From the NCBI RefSeq assembly GCF_009805705.1, contig NZ_VSMB01000001.1:682001-746000 (forward strand): DNA of 64,000 bases, written 5' to 3'. Positions within the stretch are counted from its first letter, which is position 1; each line of letters starts with the position of its first letter. This document shows, piece by piece, positions 45,697 through 54,020 of this stretch. This DNA is from Ruania rhizosphaerae (GTDB lineage Bacteria > Actinomycetota > Actinomycetes > Actinomycetales > Beutenbergiaceae). Under the pieces are notes generated by a model that worked only from the letters and a program-made list of their open reading frames with translations, ran no database searches and was not told the origin of the DNA. The position numbers were made by a program, and so were the translations under genes.

Positions 45697-47288
45697 ACCA
45701 GATCCACGCAGACATCGCCGTCATCGGCGCAGGGCTGGGCGGTGTCGCAGCGGCTCTGGCCGCAGCCCGGCACGGTCGCACCGTGATCCTGACTGAGGAG
45801 ACCGATTGGGTGGGTGGTCAGGTCACTTCCCAGGGCGTGCCGGTCGATGAGCACCGCTGGATCGAACAGTTCGGGTGCACCGCCAGCTATCGCGCGTTCC
45901 GCGACGGCGTGCGCAACTACTACCGCGACCACTACCCGCTCACCGCCGCCGCCCGCGCCGATAGGTATCTGAACCCTGGCAGCGGGCTGGTCAGCCGCTT
46001 GTGCGCCGAACCCGGGGTGGCGGTGGCCGTGCTTGAGGCGATGCTCTCCCCGCACCAGGCCGCAGGCCGGATCGATCTGCGGCTCCGGCACCGACCCATC
46101 GCCGCCGCCACCGACGGCGACACTGTCACCAGCGTCACGGTCGAGAACTCCGACGGCGGCCACGTCACCATCAGCGCCGACTACATCTTGGATGCCACGG
46201 AGACCGGCGAGCTCCTCCCGCTCACTGGGACCGAGTACGTCACCGGCTTCGAGTCCCGGGCCGATACGGGCGAACCCAGTGCCCCGGCCGAGCGGCAGCC
46301 GGAGAACATGCAGTCGGTCACCTGGTGCTTCGCCTTCGACTACATCGAAGGCGAGGATCACACGATCGACAAACCGGCCGACTACGACGCCTGGCGCGCA
46401 TTCCAGCCGCCGTACTGGCCGGGTCCGATGCTGGAGCTGACGGCACCGCATCCGCGCACGCTTGAACCGATCACCCGGGTGCTGCTGCCCCACCATGACG
46501 AACAGCCCGGCGAACCGCCCGCGAGCGGTTCCATCGACCTGTGGCGCTACCGCCGCATCCTCGCCCGTGCCAACTTCGCCCCCGGTGCCGTCCCGAGCGA
46601 CATTGTGCTGGTGAACTGGCCGATGGTCGACTATGTCAGCGGCCCATTGTTCGACGCCGGCGGCAACCTCGCCGAGCACTTCGAGGGCGCGAAGCAGATG
46701 AGTTTGTGCTTCCTGTACTGGATGCAGACCGAGATGCCTACTCCTGATGGTGGGAAGGGGTTGCCGGGTCTGCGGTTGCGCGGGGACGTTTTCGGTACCG
46801 AGCACGGTCTGGCGAAGTACCCCTACATCCGTGAGTCTCGCCGCATCGCGGCCGAGTACACGATCGTCGAGCAGGACGTCGCCGCGAGTGCCCGGCCGGA
46901 GAACAAGGCGAAGCAGTTCGACGACTCTGTAGGCGTCGGGTGCTACCGGATCGATCTGCACCCCTCTACCGGTGGGGACAACTACATCGACGTCGGATCG
47001 TTGCCGTTCCAGATCCCGCTCGGCGCACTGCTGCCGGTCCGGGTCCGCAACCTGCTCCCCGCAGCGAAGAACCTCGGTACCACCCACATCACCAACGGCT
47101 GCTACCGACTGCACCCGGTGGAATGGAACATCGGCGAGGCCGCCGGCCTGCTCGCCGCCCGGTGCATCACCGAGGGCACCACCCCGCACCAGGTGCGAGC
47201 CGATCAGGTCCAGCTGCGGTCCTTCCAGCAGGCCCTCACCGATGACGGCGTCGAACTCGCCTGGCCAGACGTCGCCGTCGCCATCTGA
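45693..47288 (+). CDS. FAD-dependent oxidoreductase (PF12831-like)
   Basis: 531 residues. Dinucleotide-binding I-G12-A-G-L-G-G17 at the N-terminus, then E-E-T-D-W-V-G-G-Q-V-T-S-Q-G, a motif of the FAD_oxidored family, and a C-terminal G-T-T-H-I-T-N-G-C-Y-R-L-H-P-V-E-W-N-I-G-E-A-A-G flavin-contact segment. No signal peptide. Substrate unknown; members of this family are frequent in polysaccharide-utilisation loci, where oxidation of a sugar or its derivative is plausible. Start ATG 45693 overlaps the regulator stop. Confidence 0.82.
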   Translation: MNQIHADIAVIGAGLGGVAAALAAARHGRTVILTEETDWVGGQVTSQGVPVDEHRWIEQFGCTASYRAFRDGVRNYYRDHYPLTAAARADRYLNPGSGLVSRLCAEPGVAVAVLEAMLSPHQAAGRIDLRLRHRPIAAATDGDTVTSVTVENSDGGHVTISADYILDATETGELLPLTGTEYVTGFESRADTGEPSAPAERQPENMQSVTWCFAFDYIEGEDHTIDKPADYDAWRAFQPPYWPGPMLELTAPHPRTLEPITRVLLPHHDEQPGEPPASGSIDLWRYRRILARANFAPGAVPSDIVLVNWPMVDYVSGPLFDAGGNLAEHFEGAKQMSLCFLYWMQTEMPTPDGGKGLPGLRLRGDVFGTEHGLAKYPYIRESRRIAAEYTIVEQDVAASARPENKAKQFDDSVGVGCYRIDLHPSTGGDNYIDVGSLPFQIPLGALLPVRVRNLLPAAKNLGTTHITNGCYRLHPVEWNIGEAAGLLAARCITEGTTPHQVRADQVQLRSFQQALTDDGVELAWPDVAVAI

Positions 47289-47315
47289 TACCTGCGAACT
47301 GGAGGGAACCCCCTG

Positions 47316-48770
47316 ATGACCGACCAACCGAACATCCTGGTCCTCATGGTGGACCAATGGCGCGGTGACTGCCTCAGCGTGGCCGGGCACCCCGTCGTCA
47401 AGACGCCGTACCTGGATCGTCTCGCCGCCCGCGGGACCCGCTTCACCCATGCCTACTCCGCCTCGCCCACCTGCATCCCCGCCCGCGCATCCCTGCACAC
47501 CGGGATGTCGGCCGCCTCGCACGGCAGGGTCGGCTACCGCGACCTCGTGCCATGGAACTACGAGGTCACCCTGGCCGGTGAACTCACCCGCGCCGGATAC
47601 CAGACCCAAGCGGTGGGCAAGATGCACGTCTACCCCGAACGCACCCAGCTGGGCTTTCAGAACGTCATCCTGCATAGCCCCACCGGGATCGTGCGCTCCG
47701 CCCGCAAGCAGGGCATGGACCCGGGCCTGGTGGACGACTATCTGCCTTGGTTGCGCCAGCAGCTCGGCCGGGATGGCACCTACTTCGACCATGGCGTGGA
47801 TTCCAACTCCTACGTCGCTCGGCCCTGGGACAAGCCGGAGCACACCCATCCCACGAACTTCGTCTCCACTCAGGCTGCTGACTTCCTCCGCCGCCGTGAC
47901 CCGCGTAAGCCGTTCTTTCTCTTCGCCTCGTTCAACGCCCCGCACCCGCCGTACGACCCGCCGGACTGGGCCTTCCAGCAATACCTGAACGCACCGATGC
48001 CTGATCCGCCGATCGGGGACTGGCAGGACTACTACGCAGAGTTCGAAGACTCGGCGAACCCAACCGCGAACGTCGCCCAGATCGACGAGACCATGCTGCG
48101 CCGTGCCCGCGCCGGCTACTACGGGCACATCACCCACGTCGACCAGCAGATTTCCTACCTCCTGGCCGAGCTCGACCACCACGGCGTGGCCGACAACACC
48201 TACATCTGCTTCATCTCCGACCACGGCGAGATGCTCGGCGACCACCACATGTTCCGCAAGGGCTACCCCTACCAAGGATCCGCACGCATCCCGATGCTGC
48301 TCGCCGGGCCAGGGATGGAACCCGGCCACGTCAGCGACGAGGTGGTCGAGTTGCGCGACATCATGCCCACCCTGCTCGAATGCGCCGGGGTGCCGATCCC
48401 GGACCAGGTGGAGGGCCACAGCCTGCTAAGCACCGCCCATGGCGGGAGCGAACCGGTGCGCGAGTACCTGCACGGCGAGCACGTTATCTTCGGCCAATCC
48501 CTGCAATGGCTCACCGACGCCCACACCAAGTACGTCTGGATGTCCGGCTCCGGGCGGGAACAGCTCTTCGACCTCGACGGCGATCCGGACGAGACCCGTG
48601 ACCTCGCCTCCGATCCGGCATGGGCCGACATCCTGACCACCTGGCGAGCTCGCCTCATTCAGGAGCTGACTGGCCGCGAGGAAGGATTCACCGACGGTGG
48701 GCAGTTGGTCCCCGGGCGTCCGGTCACCCCGTGCCTTGCACACGCCACCGCACCAGGCCCCTCCTCCTGA
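47316..48770 (+). CDS. Sulfatase (CIPAR type), cytoplasmic
   Basis: 484 residues. Formylglycine motif C53-I-P-A-R in S-P-T-C-I-P-A-R-A-S-L-H-T-G; metal sites L-M-V-D-Q-W-R-G-D and F-I-S-D-H-G-E-M-L-G-D-H; G-K-M-H-V in the middle. It follows the FAD oxidoreductase by 27 bp with GGAGG upstream, in the operon of LacI-3. No signal peptide. Confidence 0.9.
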   Translation: MTDQPNILVLMVDQWRGDCLSVAGHPVVKTPYLDRLAARGTRFTHAYSASPTCIPARASLHTGMSAASHGRVGYRDLVPWNYEVTLAGELTRAGYQTQAVGKMHVYPERTQLGFQNVILHSPTGIVRSARKQGMDPGLVDDYLPWLRQQLGRDGTYFDHGVDSNSYVARPWDKPEHTHPTNFVSTQAADFLRRRDPRKPFFLFASFNAPHPPYDPPDWAFQQYLNAPMPDPPIGDWQDYYAEFEDSANPTANVAQIDETMLRRARAGYYGHITHVDQQISYLLAELDHHGVADNTYICFISDHGEMLGDHHMFRKGYPYQGSARIPMLLAGPGMEPGHVSDEVVELRDIMPTLLECAGVPIPDQVEGHSLLSTAHGGSEPVREYLHGEHVIFGQSLQWLTDAHTKYVWMSGSGREQLFDLDGDPDETRDLASDPAWADILTTWRARLIQELTGREEGFTDGGQLVPGRPVTPCLAHATAPGPSS

Positions 48771-48796
48771 CGGCGGATGGCCATGAACCGCGCAGG

Positions 48797-49561
48797 CTAT
48801 CCACTCAAGGACGGGAAGGTGTACGGCGGTTCCACCTGGCTACCAGGCATGTGCGCCGGCCGCTCTTGGTCGATGTCGAAGACGATCCGTTCACCCACGT
48901 AGCGGACGACGACGAGTTGCACCGGGAGGTCCTGCTCGTCGACGAGCAGCAGCCGCTGCACCATCAGGGCCGTGCCGATCGCGACGTCGAGGAGCTTGGC
49001 GTGTTGAGGTGTAGCGGGCTCGGCCGTCATGGTGCCCCGGGCGCGCACCGGACGGTGCCCGCACTCGCCCAGTGCCGCGTGCAGGGAACCGGTCAGGTCG
49101 GCGTCACGTATGGCCGCGCACCGTAGCGGCAGGACGGCGTCCTCCACAGCGAAAGGGACGCCGTCACCATTCAGGACCCGGCTGAGCGCGATGACTGAAC
49201 TCTCGCCCGGCTGCTCGAGGTCCGAGTTCTCCTCCCGGCTCCCGTCCCGCTCGGACATGCTCACCACGGCGGCCGAGGGGATACGACCCTGCCGCCTCAT
49301 GTGCTCGGTGAACGAGAGTAACCGGCTCATCCGCCGGTGGACGGGCTGCTCGGCCACGTAGGTGCCACTGCCGCGCACCCGGTACACCCGGCCCTCGGTC
49401 ACCAACGCAGCCACGGCTTGCCGCGCCGTCATGGGGCTCACCTGGAATCGCTCGGCAAGCTCGCGATCCCCCGGAAACTGGTCGCCCGGCGCGTAGCCGG
49501 TGAGCTCGTCTCGGAGCTGCTGGGCGATCGTCGCGTGGGCAGGCCGAGTGTCCGCCGTCAT
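48797..49561 (-). CDS. GntR-family (HutC-type) regulator
   Basis: 254 residues: winged helix (Q-F-P-G-D-R-E-L-A-E-R-F-Q-V-S-P-M-T-A-R-Q-A) followed by a UTRA effector domain, which in this subfamily binds sugars, sugar phosphates or similar ligands. Divergent from the sulfatase at 49638. The 76-bp gap contains TCTAG-type repeats, so it likely represses both itself and that sulfatase. Confidence 0.88.
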   Translation of the reverse strand: MTADTRPAHATIAQQLRDELTGYAPGDQFPGDRELAERFQVSPMTARQAVAALVTEGRVYRVRGSGTYVAEQPVHRRMSRLLSFTEHMRRQGRIPSAAVVSMSERDGSREENSDLEQPGESSVIALSRVLNGDGVPFAVEDAVLPLRCAAIRDADLTGSLHAALGECGHRPVRARGTMTAEPATPQHAKLLDVAIGTALMVQRLLLVDEQDLPVQLVVVRYVGERIVFDIDQERPAHMPGSQVEPPYTFPSLSG

Positions 49562-49596
49562 TGTTGCCCTCCAGAGCCGGACGTTGCGGTGAGTTA

Positions 49597-49627
49597 TCTA
49601 GAGTACTCGATTCTAGAGATCTAGTAC
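49597..49627. promoter_or_regulatory. GntR operator cluster, TCTAG repeats
   Basis: Within 31 bp lie TCTAGAG (49597), TTCTAGAG (49611) and ATCTAGTAC (49619), with GAGTACTCGA between the first two. Overlapping palindromes of this kind in a divergent GntR promoter are a typical operator. The region is strongly AT-rich compared with its flanks. Confidence 0.65.
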
Positions 49628-49637
49628 GCTGAAGCGT

Positions 49638-51077
49638 ATGTCTGTGTCTCGTGAGTCTCGCCCCAACATCGTGCTGATCCTCACCGATGATCACGCAGCC
49701 CATGCGATCGGCTGCTACGGGAGCAAGGTCAACCACACCCCGCACATGGATCGGCTAGCAGCCGGGGGTGCGAGGCTCGACTCCTGCTTCTGCACGAACT
49801 CGATCTGTTCGCCGTCGCGCGCCTCGATCCTCTCCGGCACCTACGGGCACGTGAACGGCGTCACCAGCATCTACTCCCACATCGACTACCGCGTCCCGAA
49901 CTTCCCGCAGGTGCTGCGCGAGTCGGGCTACCGGACGGCGTTGTTCGGGAAATGGCACCTGGGCGAGACCGAGCCGCACCTGCCGCGCTCCGAGGACTTC
50001 GATGCCTGGCAGGTGTTCCCTGGTCAGGGCCAGTACAACGATCCCGTCATGATCAGCCCCGACGGCGAAACAACAGTTCCGGGGTACGCCACCGATATCG
50101 TCACTGACCTGAGCCTGGACTGGCTGGACGAGCAGTCCGGTTCGGACCCCTTCTGCCTGATGATCCACCACAAGGCGCCGCACCGGCCGTGGGTGCCGCA
50201 CCCCAAGCATCGGGACCTGTACCCGGTCGGCAGCATCGCCGAGCCGGATACCCTCTTCGACGACTACGCGACGCGGAGCGAGGCGGCCTCGGTCGCGAAC
50301 ATGCGGATCAGCGACGATCTTCCCGACCGTGACATCCGCGAGGAGATGCCCCCGGAACTCGCCGGCGAGGAGAACCGCGAGGCGCGCACCCGGTGGTTCT
50401 ACCAGCGCTACCTGCGCGAATACCTACAGACCGTGCAGTCGGTGGACGACAACGTCGGCCGCGTGCTGGACCACCTCGACGAGCGTGGTCTCGCGGACAA
50501 CACCATCGTCATCTACACCTCCGACCAAGGCTTCTTCCTCGGCGACCACGGCTGGTACGACAAGCGCTTCATCTACGAGGAGTCCTTGCAGATGCCGCTG
50601 CTGATCCAGTGGCCGGACCGGATCGCCCCGGGCACAGTGACGGACGAGATCGTGACCAACATCGACTTCGCGGCCACCTTCCTCGAGGCATGCGGCATCG
50701 ACCACGGCGAGGCGCTCCCCACCGGTCAGGGCCGCAGCTTCCTGCCCCTCCTGGAGGGGGAGACGCCCGAGGACTGGCCGGAGTCGATGTACTACCGCTA
50801 CTGGGAGCACGACGACCCGAACCACCACGTCTGGGCCCACTACGGCGTCCGGACCAAGACGCACAAGCTGGTCTACTTCTACGCCGACGGACTCGGCACG
50901 GATGGGTCGTCCGAGCAAACCTTCCCGCCGGCCTGGGAGATGTACGACCTCATCGCGGACCCGAACGAGCTCACCAACATCGCCGACGATCCCGCCCACG
51001 CGGAGACACGGGCCGAGCTGGAGCGTGAGTTGGCCCGCCTGCAGGAGCAGTACCGGGACGCGCCGTACGTGACCTGA
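49638..51077 (+). CDS. Sulfatase (CSPSR type), cytoplasmic
   Basis: 479 residues. Active-site C57-S-P-S-R, metal ligands in I-L-T-D-D-H and Y-T-S-D-Q-G-F-F-L-G-D-H, G-K-W-H-L-G in the middle, and the C-terminal W-E-M-Y-D-L-I-A-D-P-N-E-L-T-N-I segment common in this family. The start ATG lies just after the GntR operator cluster. Stands alone on its transcript. Confidence 0.9.
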   Translation: MSVSRESRPNIVLILTDDHAAHAIGCYGSKVNHTPHMDRLAAGGARLDSCFCTNSICSPSRASILSGTYGHVNGVTSIYSHIDYRVPNFPQVLRESGYRTALFGKWHLGETEPHLPRSEDFDAWQVFPGQGQYNDPVMISPDGETTVPGYATDIVTDLSLDWLDEQSGSDPFCLMIHHKAPHRPWVPHPKHRDLYPVGSIAEPDTLFDDYATRSEAASVANMRISDDLPDRDIREEMPPELAGEENREARTRWFYQRYLREYLQTVQSVDDNVGRVLDHLDERGLADNTIVIYTSDQGFFLGDHGWYDKRFIYEESLQMPLLIQWPDRIAPGTVTDEIVTNIDFAATFLEACGIDHGEALPTGQGRSFLPLLEGETPEDWPESMYYRYWEHDDPNHHVWAHYGVRTKTHKLVYFYADGLGTDGSSEQTFPPAWEMYDLIADPNELTNIADDPAHAETRAELERELARLQEQYRDAPYVT

Positions 51078-51222
51078 TCGCTCGGCTGTGCCGACCGGAC
51101 TGCGTCTGCATAGGCGGCGCTCACCGCGATCGGCGAGGCGGTCCTCACCACTAGGTTGTCGCAGACCATGGCGGTAGAATCAGTGGCAGCGCAACCGCGA
51201 TGACCAGAGGGAGGTGCGAGCC

Positions 51223-51378
51223 GTGGAACGTCGGGCCGTGACCAAGGAGACGGTGAAGCAGTTCGCCATCCGGTCAACCAAGGAGTCAGCCAAGCTCGAA
51301 CGCCGCACTGTCCCGGCGGGACATGTGCGCTCCGAGCGTGTTGAGCGGTTCCTCGCCGAGCGCCGCCAGCGCGCTTGA
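51223..51378 (+). CDS. Small basic protein, probable Fic antitoxin-like
   Basis: 51 residues from GTG 51223 with GGGAGG upstream (about 51209-51214). The segment S-T-K-E-S-A-K-L-E-R contains S-x-x-x-E followed by Arg where class I Fic antitoxins have S-x-x-x-E-G/N. The stop overlaps the start of the Fic-like fragment (TGATG). The antitoxin role is an inference from motif and position. Confidence 0.5.
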   Translation: MERRAVTKETVKQFAIRSTKESAKLERRTVPAGHVRSERVERFLAERRQRA

Positions 51379-51599
51379 TGCCGTTCGCGCCGGGGTACGT
51401 CGAGACGCCCGTCTCTGGCGACGAGGCGGATGCGTTGCTAGTGAAAGCGCGCGAACTCCACGGCGAGCCGATCACGAAGGCTGACGTTTACGACCTTGAG
51501 CAAGCTATCCAGGAAGACATCGTCGAGGAACTCGTCACCGCCGTGCTCGACGCCACGCTGACCGTTGACGACATGTCTTTCGCGGATTTAGTGCATTGA
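51378..51599 (+). pseudogene. Truncated Fic/DOC toxin, N-terminal part
   Basis: 73 residues. The opening M-P-F-A-P-G-Y-V-E-T-P-V and V-Y-D-L-E-Q-A-I-Q-E match the start of Fic proteins of about 200 residues, which place H-P-F-x-x-G-N-G-R later. The frame ends at 51599 before any Fic motif, and the sequence to 51644 contains none in other frames. A disarmed toxin next to an intact antitoxin-like gene. Confidence 0.6.
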
Positions 51600-51644
51600 G
51601 CCGACGCACGCGAACGCGGTGCGTCGCGCGGCTATCGTGAGGCC

Positions 51645-52091
51645 ATGCCGCGCATCCTGATCACTGGTATGTCCGGGGCAGGCAAGACGACACTGCTGGA
51701 GGAACTGGCGCGGCGCGGGCATCGCACGGTGGAAACCGACGTGGACGGGTGGGAGTCCGCCGTCGGGCGCTGGGACGAACAGCGGATGGCCGAGCTGCTG
51801 GACCGCCACGAGGACATTGTGATCGCCGGCACCGTGGAGAACCAGGGCAGGTTCTACGACCGATTCCACGCGGTCGTCCTGCTCAGTGCACCAGTCGACG
51901 TGCTGCTCGAGCGCGTCCGCACGCGCACGAGGAACCCTTACGGGAAGACCGAGGCGCAACAGCAGGAGATCCGACGCTACGTCGTCGAGGTGGAGCCGCT
52001 GCTGCGTCACGGTGCAGACCGGGAGCTGGACGGCCGACGTCCAGTCTCTGACCTCGCCGATGAGATCGAGACGCTGAGAGCGATCCCGTGA
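51645..52091 (+). CDS. P-loop nucleotide kinase-like protein (AAA_18/33)
   Basis: 148 residues with P-loop G8-M-S-G-A-G-K-T-T16 and a lid-like basic segment R-V-R-T-R-T-R-N-P-Y-G-K. Size and pattern fit small shikimate/adenylate-kinase-like proteins; the substrate is unknown. Stands alone between the Fic remnant and a long palindrome. Confidence 0.7.
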   Translation: MPRILITGMSGAGKTTLLEELARRGHRTVETDVDGWESAVGRWDEQRMAELLDRHEDIVIAGTVENQGRFYDRFHAVVLLSAPVDVLLERVRTRTRNPYGKTEAQQQEIRRYVVEVEPLLRHGADRELDGRRPVSDLADEIETLRAIP

Positions 52092-52120
52092 CTTGTCCGA
52101 CCGGACTCCATGAGCACGAA

Positions 52121-52168
52121 GGTGGCGTGAGTGTCGCCGATCGCGCGATCGACGACACTCACGCCACC
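52121..52168. terminator. 48-bp near-perfect palindrome between convergent genes
   Basis: Arms GGTGGCGTGAGTGTCG (52121-52136) and its complement (52153-52168) flank a centre that is itself palindromic (CGATCGCGCGATCG). Read as one structure, 23 of 24 pairs match with no loop. It lies between gene ends at 52091 (+) and 52193 (-), so a bidirectional terminator is likely; it could also belong to a dispersed intergenic repeat family. Confidence 0.75.
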
Positions 52169-52192
52169 CTCACACGTGGATGCGTGCCGTGC

Positions 52193-53065
52193 CTATTTGC
52201 CTCCGGTGGTGGCGATTCCTTTGACGAGGAACTTCTGTCCGAAGAGGAAGGCGAGGAACATGGGGATGAGGGAGACGATGGACATGGCGAACATGGCGCC
52301 CCAGTTGGAGCCGGAGGTTGCGTCGAGGAAGGAGCGTAGGGCTACTGGGACGGTGTACATGTCTGGTGAGGTGAGGTAGATCAGGGGGGTGAAGAAGTCT
52401 GACCAGGTCCAGATGAAGGTGAAGATCGCGGTGGTCGCCAGGGCGGGGATCATCAGCGGGATGAGGACCTGACCGAAGATGCGCAGGTGACCGGCACCGT
52501 CGATGGTGGCGGCCTCGTCCAGCTCCCGGGGGATGCCGCGGATGAATTGCACCATGAGGAACACGAAGAACGCGTCGGTGGCGACGAACTTGGGCAGCAC
52601 CAGCGGCAGGAAGGTGTTCACCATGTCGAAGGCGTTGAACAGGATGTACTGCGGGACCACGATCACGTGGATCGGGATCATGATCGTCATCAGCATGATC
52701 GCGAACCACAGCCCCCGGCCCCGGAACTTCAGCCTCGCGAAGGCGTAGGCGGCCAGGGAGCAGGAGATCAGGTTCCCGATGATCGCCCCCGAGACCACGA
52801 TCGCGGAGTTGACCAGATACCAGTCGAAGGCCTGGGACAGGGCGAACCAGCCCTCAGCGTAGTTGTCGACATACAGCTGGTTCAACCACAGGCCCGGGGC
52901 GCGGAAGATGACCTCGGTGGGGCGTAGCGAGGAAACGATCATCCACAGCAGTGGGTAGATCATCAGCAGGCTGACCGCGATCAGCACAGCGTGTTTGACC
53001 AGGCTGCGCAGGTGGTCGGCGGGGGTGCGGGGGGCGTCGATCTCGCCCGCGATCGTCTCAGTCAT
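52193..53065 (-). CDS. ABC sugar transporter permease (MalG type)
   Basis: 290 residues, six TM helices, EAA loop E-L-D-E-A-A-T-I-D-G-A-G. CUT1-family permease. Its start overlaps the upstream permease by 8 nt. No ATPase in the operon, so it probably also relies on a shared one. Confidence 0.9.
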   Translation of the reverse strand: MTETIAGEIDAPRTPADHLRSLVKHAVLIAVSLLMIYPLLWMIVSSLRPTEVIFRAPGLWLNQLYVDNYAEGWFALSQAFDWYLVNSAIVVSGAIIGNLISCSLAAYAFARLKFRGRGLWFAIMLMTIMIPIHVIVVPQYILFNAFDMVNTFLPLVLPKFVATDAFFVFLMVQFIRGIPRELDEAATIDGAGHLRIFGQVLIPLMIPALATTAIFTFIWTWSDFFTPLIYLTSPDMYTVPVALRSFLDATSGSNWGAMFAMSIVSLIPMFLAFLFGQKFLVKGIATTGGK

Positions 53066-54014
53066 CGTAGAACACCCAGAACTTGGCCAGCAGGAAGTTC
53101 ACCGCAGTGAAGGTGGCGATGATGGCCAGCAGTAGCCATGCCATCGCCGAGGCGTACCCCATGTCGAAGCGGGTGAATCCCTGCTCGTACAGGTACAGCG
53201 TGTAGAACAACGTCGAGTCCGAGGGGCCACCGGTGCCGTTGGAGACCACGAACGCCTGGGTGAAGGCCTGGAAGGCGTTGATGATCTGCAGCACCAGGTT
53301 GAAGAAGATGATCGGCGACAGTAGCGGCATCGTGATCCGGGCGAACTGCGAGATCCGGCTCGCCCCATCCAGGGCGGCGGCCTCGTAGTACATCGTCGGG
53401 ATCTGACGTAGCCCGGCCAGGAAGATCACCATCGGTGAACCGAACGTCCACACGTTCAACAAGATCAGCGTCCACAACGCATAGTCCGGGTCCGAGACAT
53501 ACCCCGTGGTCGCATCCAGGCCCAGCAACTGCAGCACCTGGTTCACCAACCCGGTGGTGCCGAAGATCTGGCGCCACAGCAACGCGATCGCGACCGAGGA
53601 CCCCAGCATCGAGGGCAGGTAGAACACCGACCGGTAGAACGCCAACCCGCGCATGCCCTTGTTCAACAGCACCGCCACACCCAACGCCAACGCCAGCTGC
53701 AACGGCACACCCACACCGACATAGATCAGCGTCACCTTCAACGACTGATGCAACCGGTCATCAGTGAGCATCCGCTCGTAGTTGTCCAACCCCAAAAAGT
53801 TCGGAGCCTGGATCAACGAATAATCGGTCAACGACAGATACAACGACGCCAGGATCGGGCCCAACGTGAACACGAACAACCCGACCAACCACGGCAACAA
53901 GAACAGATACCCCGCCTTGTTGTCATGCGAGGCCTCCTTACGCCGCGCAGCCCGCTGCTCCGGGGTCACCGGCCCCCGATGCTTCAGATGCGACAACTCA
54001 GACAGTGCACTCAT
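53058..54014 (-). CDS. ABC sugar transporter permease (MalF type)
   Basis: 318 residues: basic cytoplasmic N-terminus, six TM helices, EAA loop Y-E-A-A-A-L-D-G-A-S-R. On its coding strand the 5' end is T/G-rich, changing towards the 3' end of the operon, the same kind of drift as in the duplicated cassette. Confidence 0.9.
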   Translation of the reverse strand: MSALSELSHLKHRGPVTPEQRAARRKEASHDNKAGYLFLLPWLVGLFVFTLGPILASLYLSLTDYSLIQAPNFLGLDNYERMLTDDRLHQSLKVTLIYVGVGVPLQLALALGVAVLLNKGMRGLAFYRSVFYLPSMLGSSVAIALLWRQIFGTTGLVNQVLQLLGLDATTGYVSDPDYALWTLILLNVWTFGSPMVIFLAGLRQIPTMYYEAAALDGASRISQFARITMPLLSPIIFFNLVLQIINAFQAFTQAFVVSNGTGGPSDSTLFYTLYLYEQGFTRFDMGYASAMAWLLLAIIATFTAVNFLLAKFWVFYDD

Positions 54015-54020
54015 GGACGG

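Noticed and set aside
45420-48419. 999-codon open frame on the minus strand
   Set aside because: Opposite the LacI-3, FAD oxidoreductase and sulfatase genes; typical antisense shadow in high-GC DNA.
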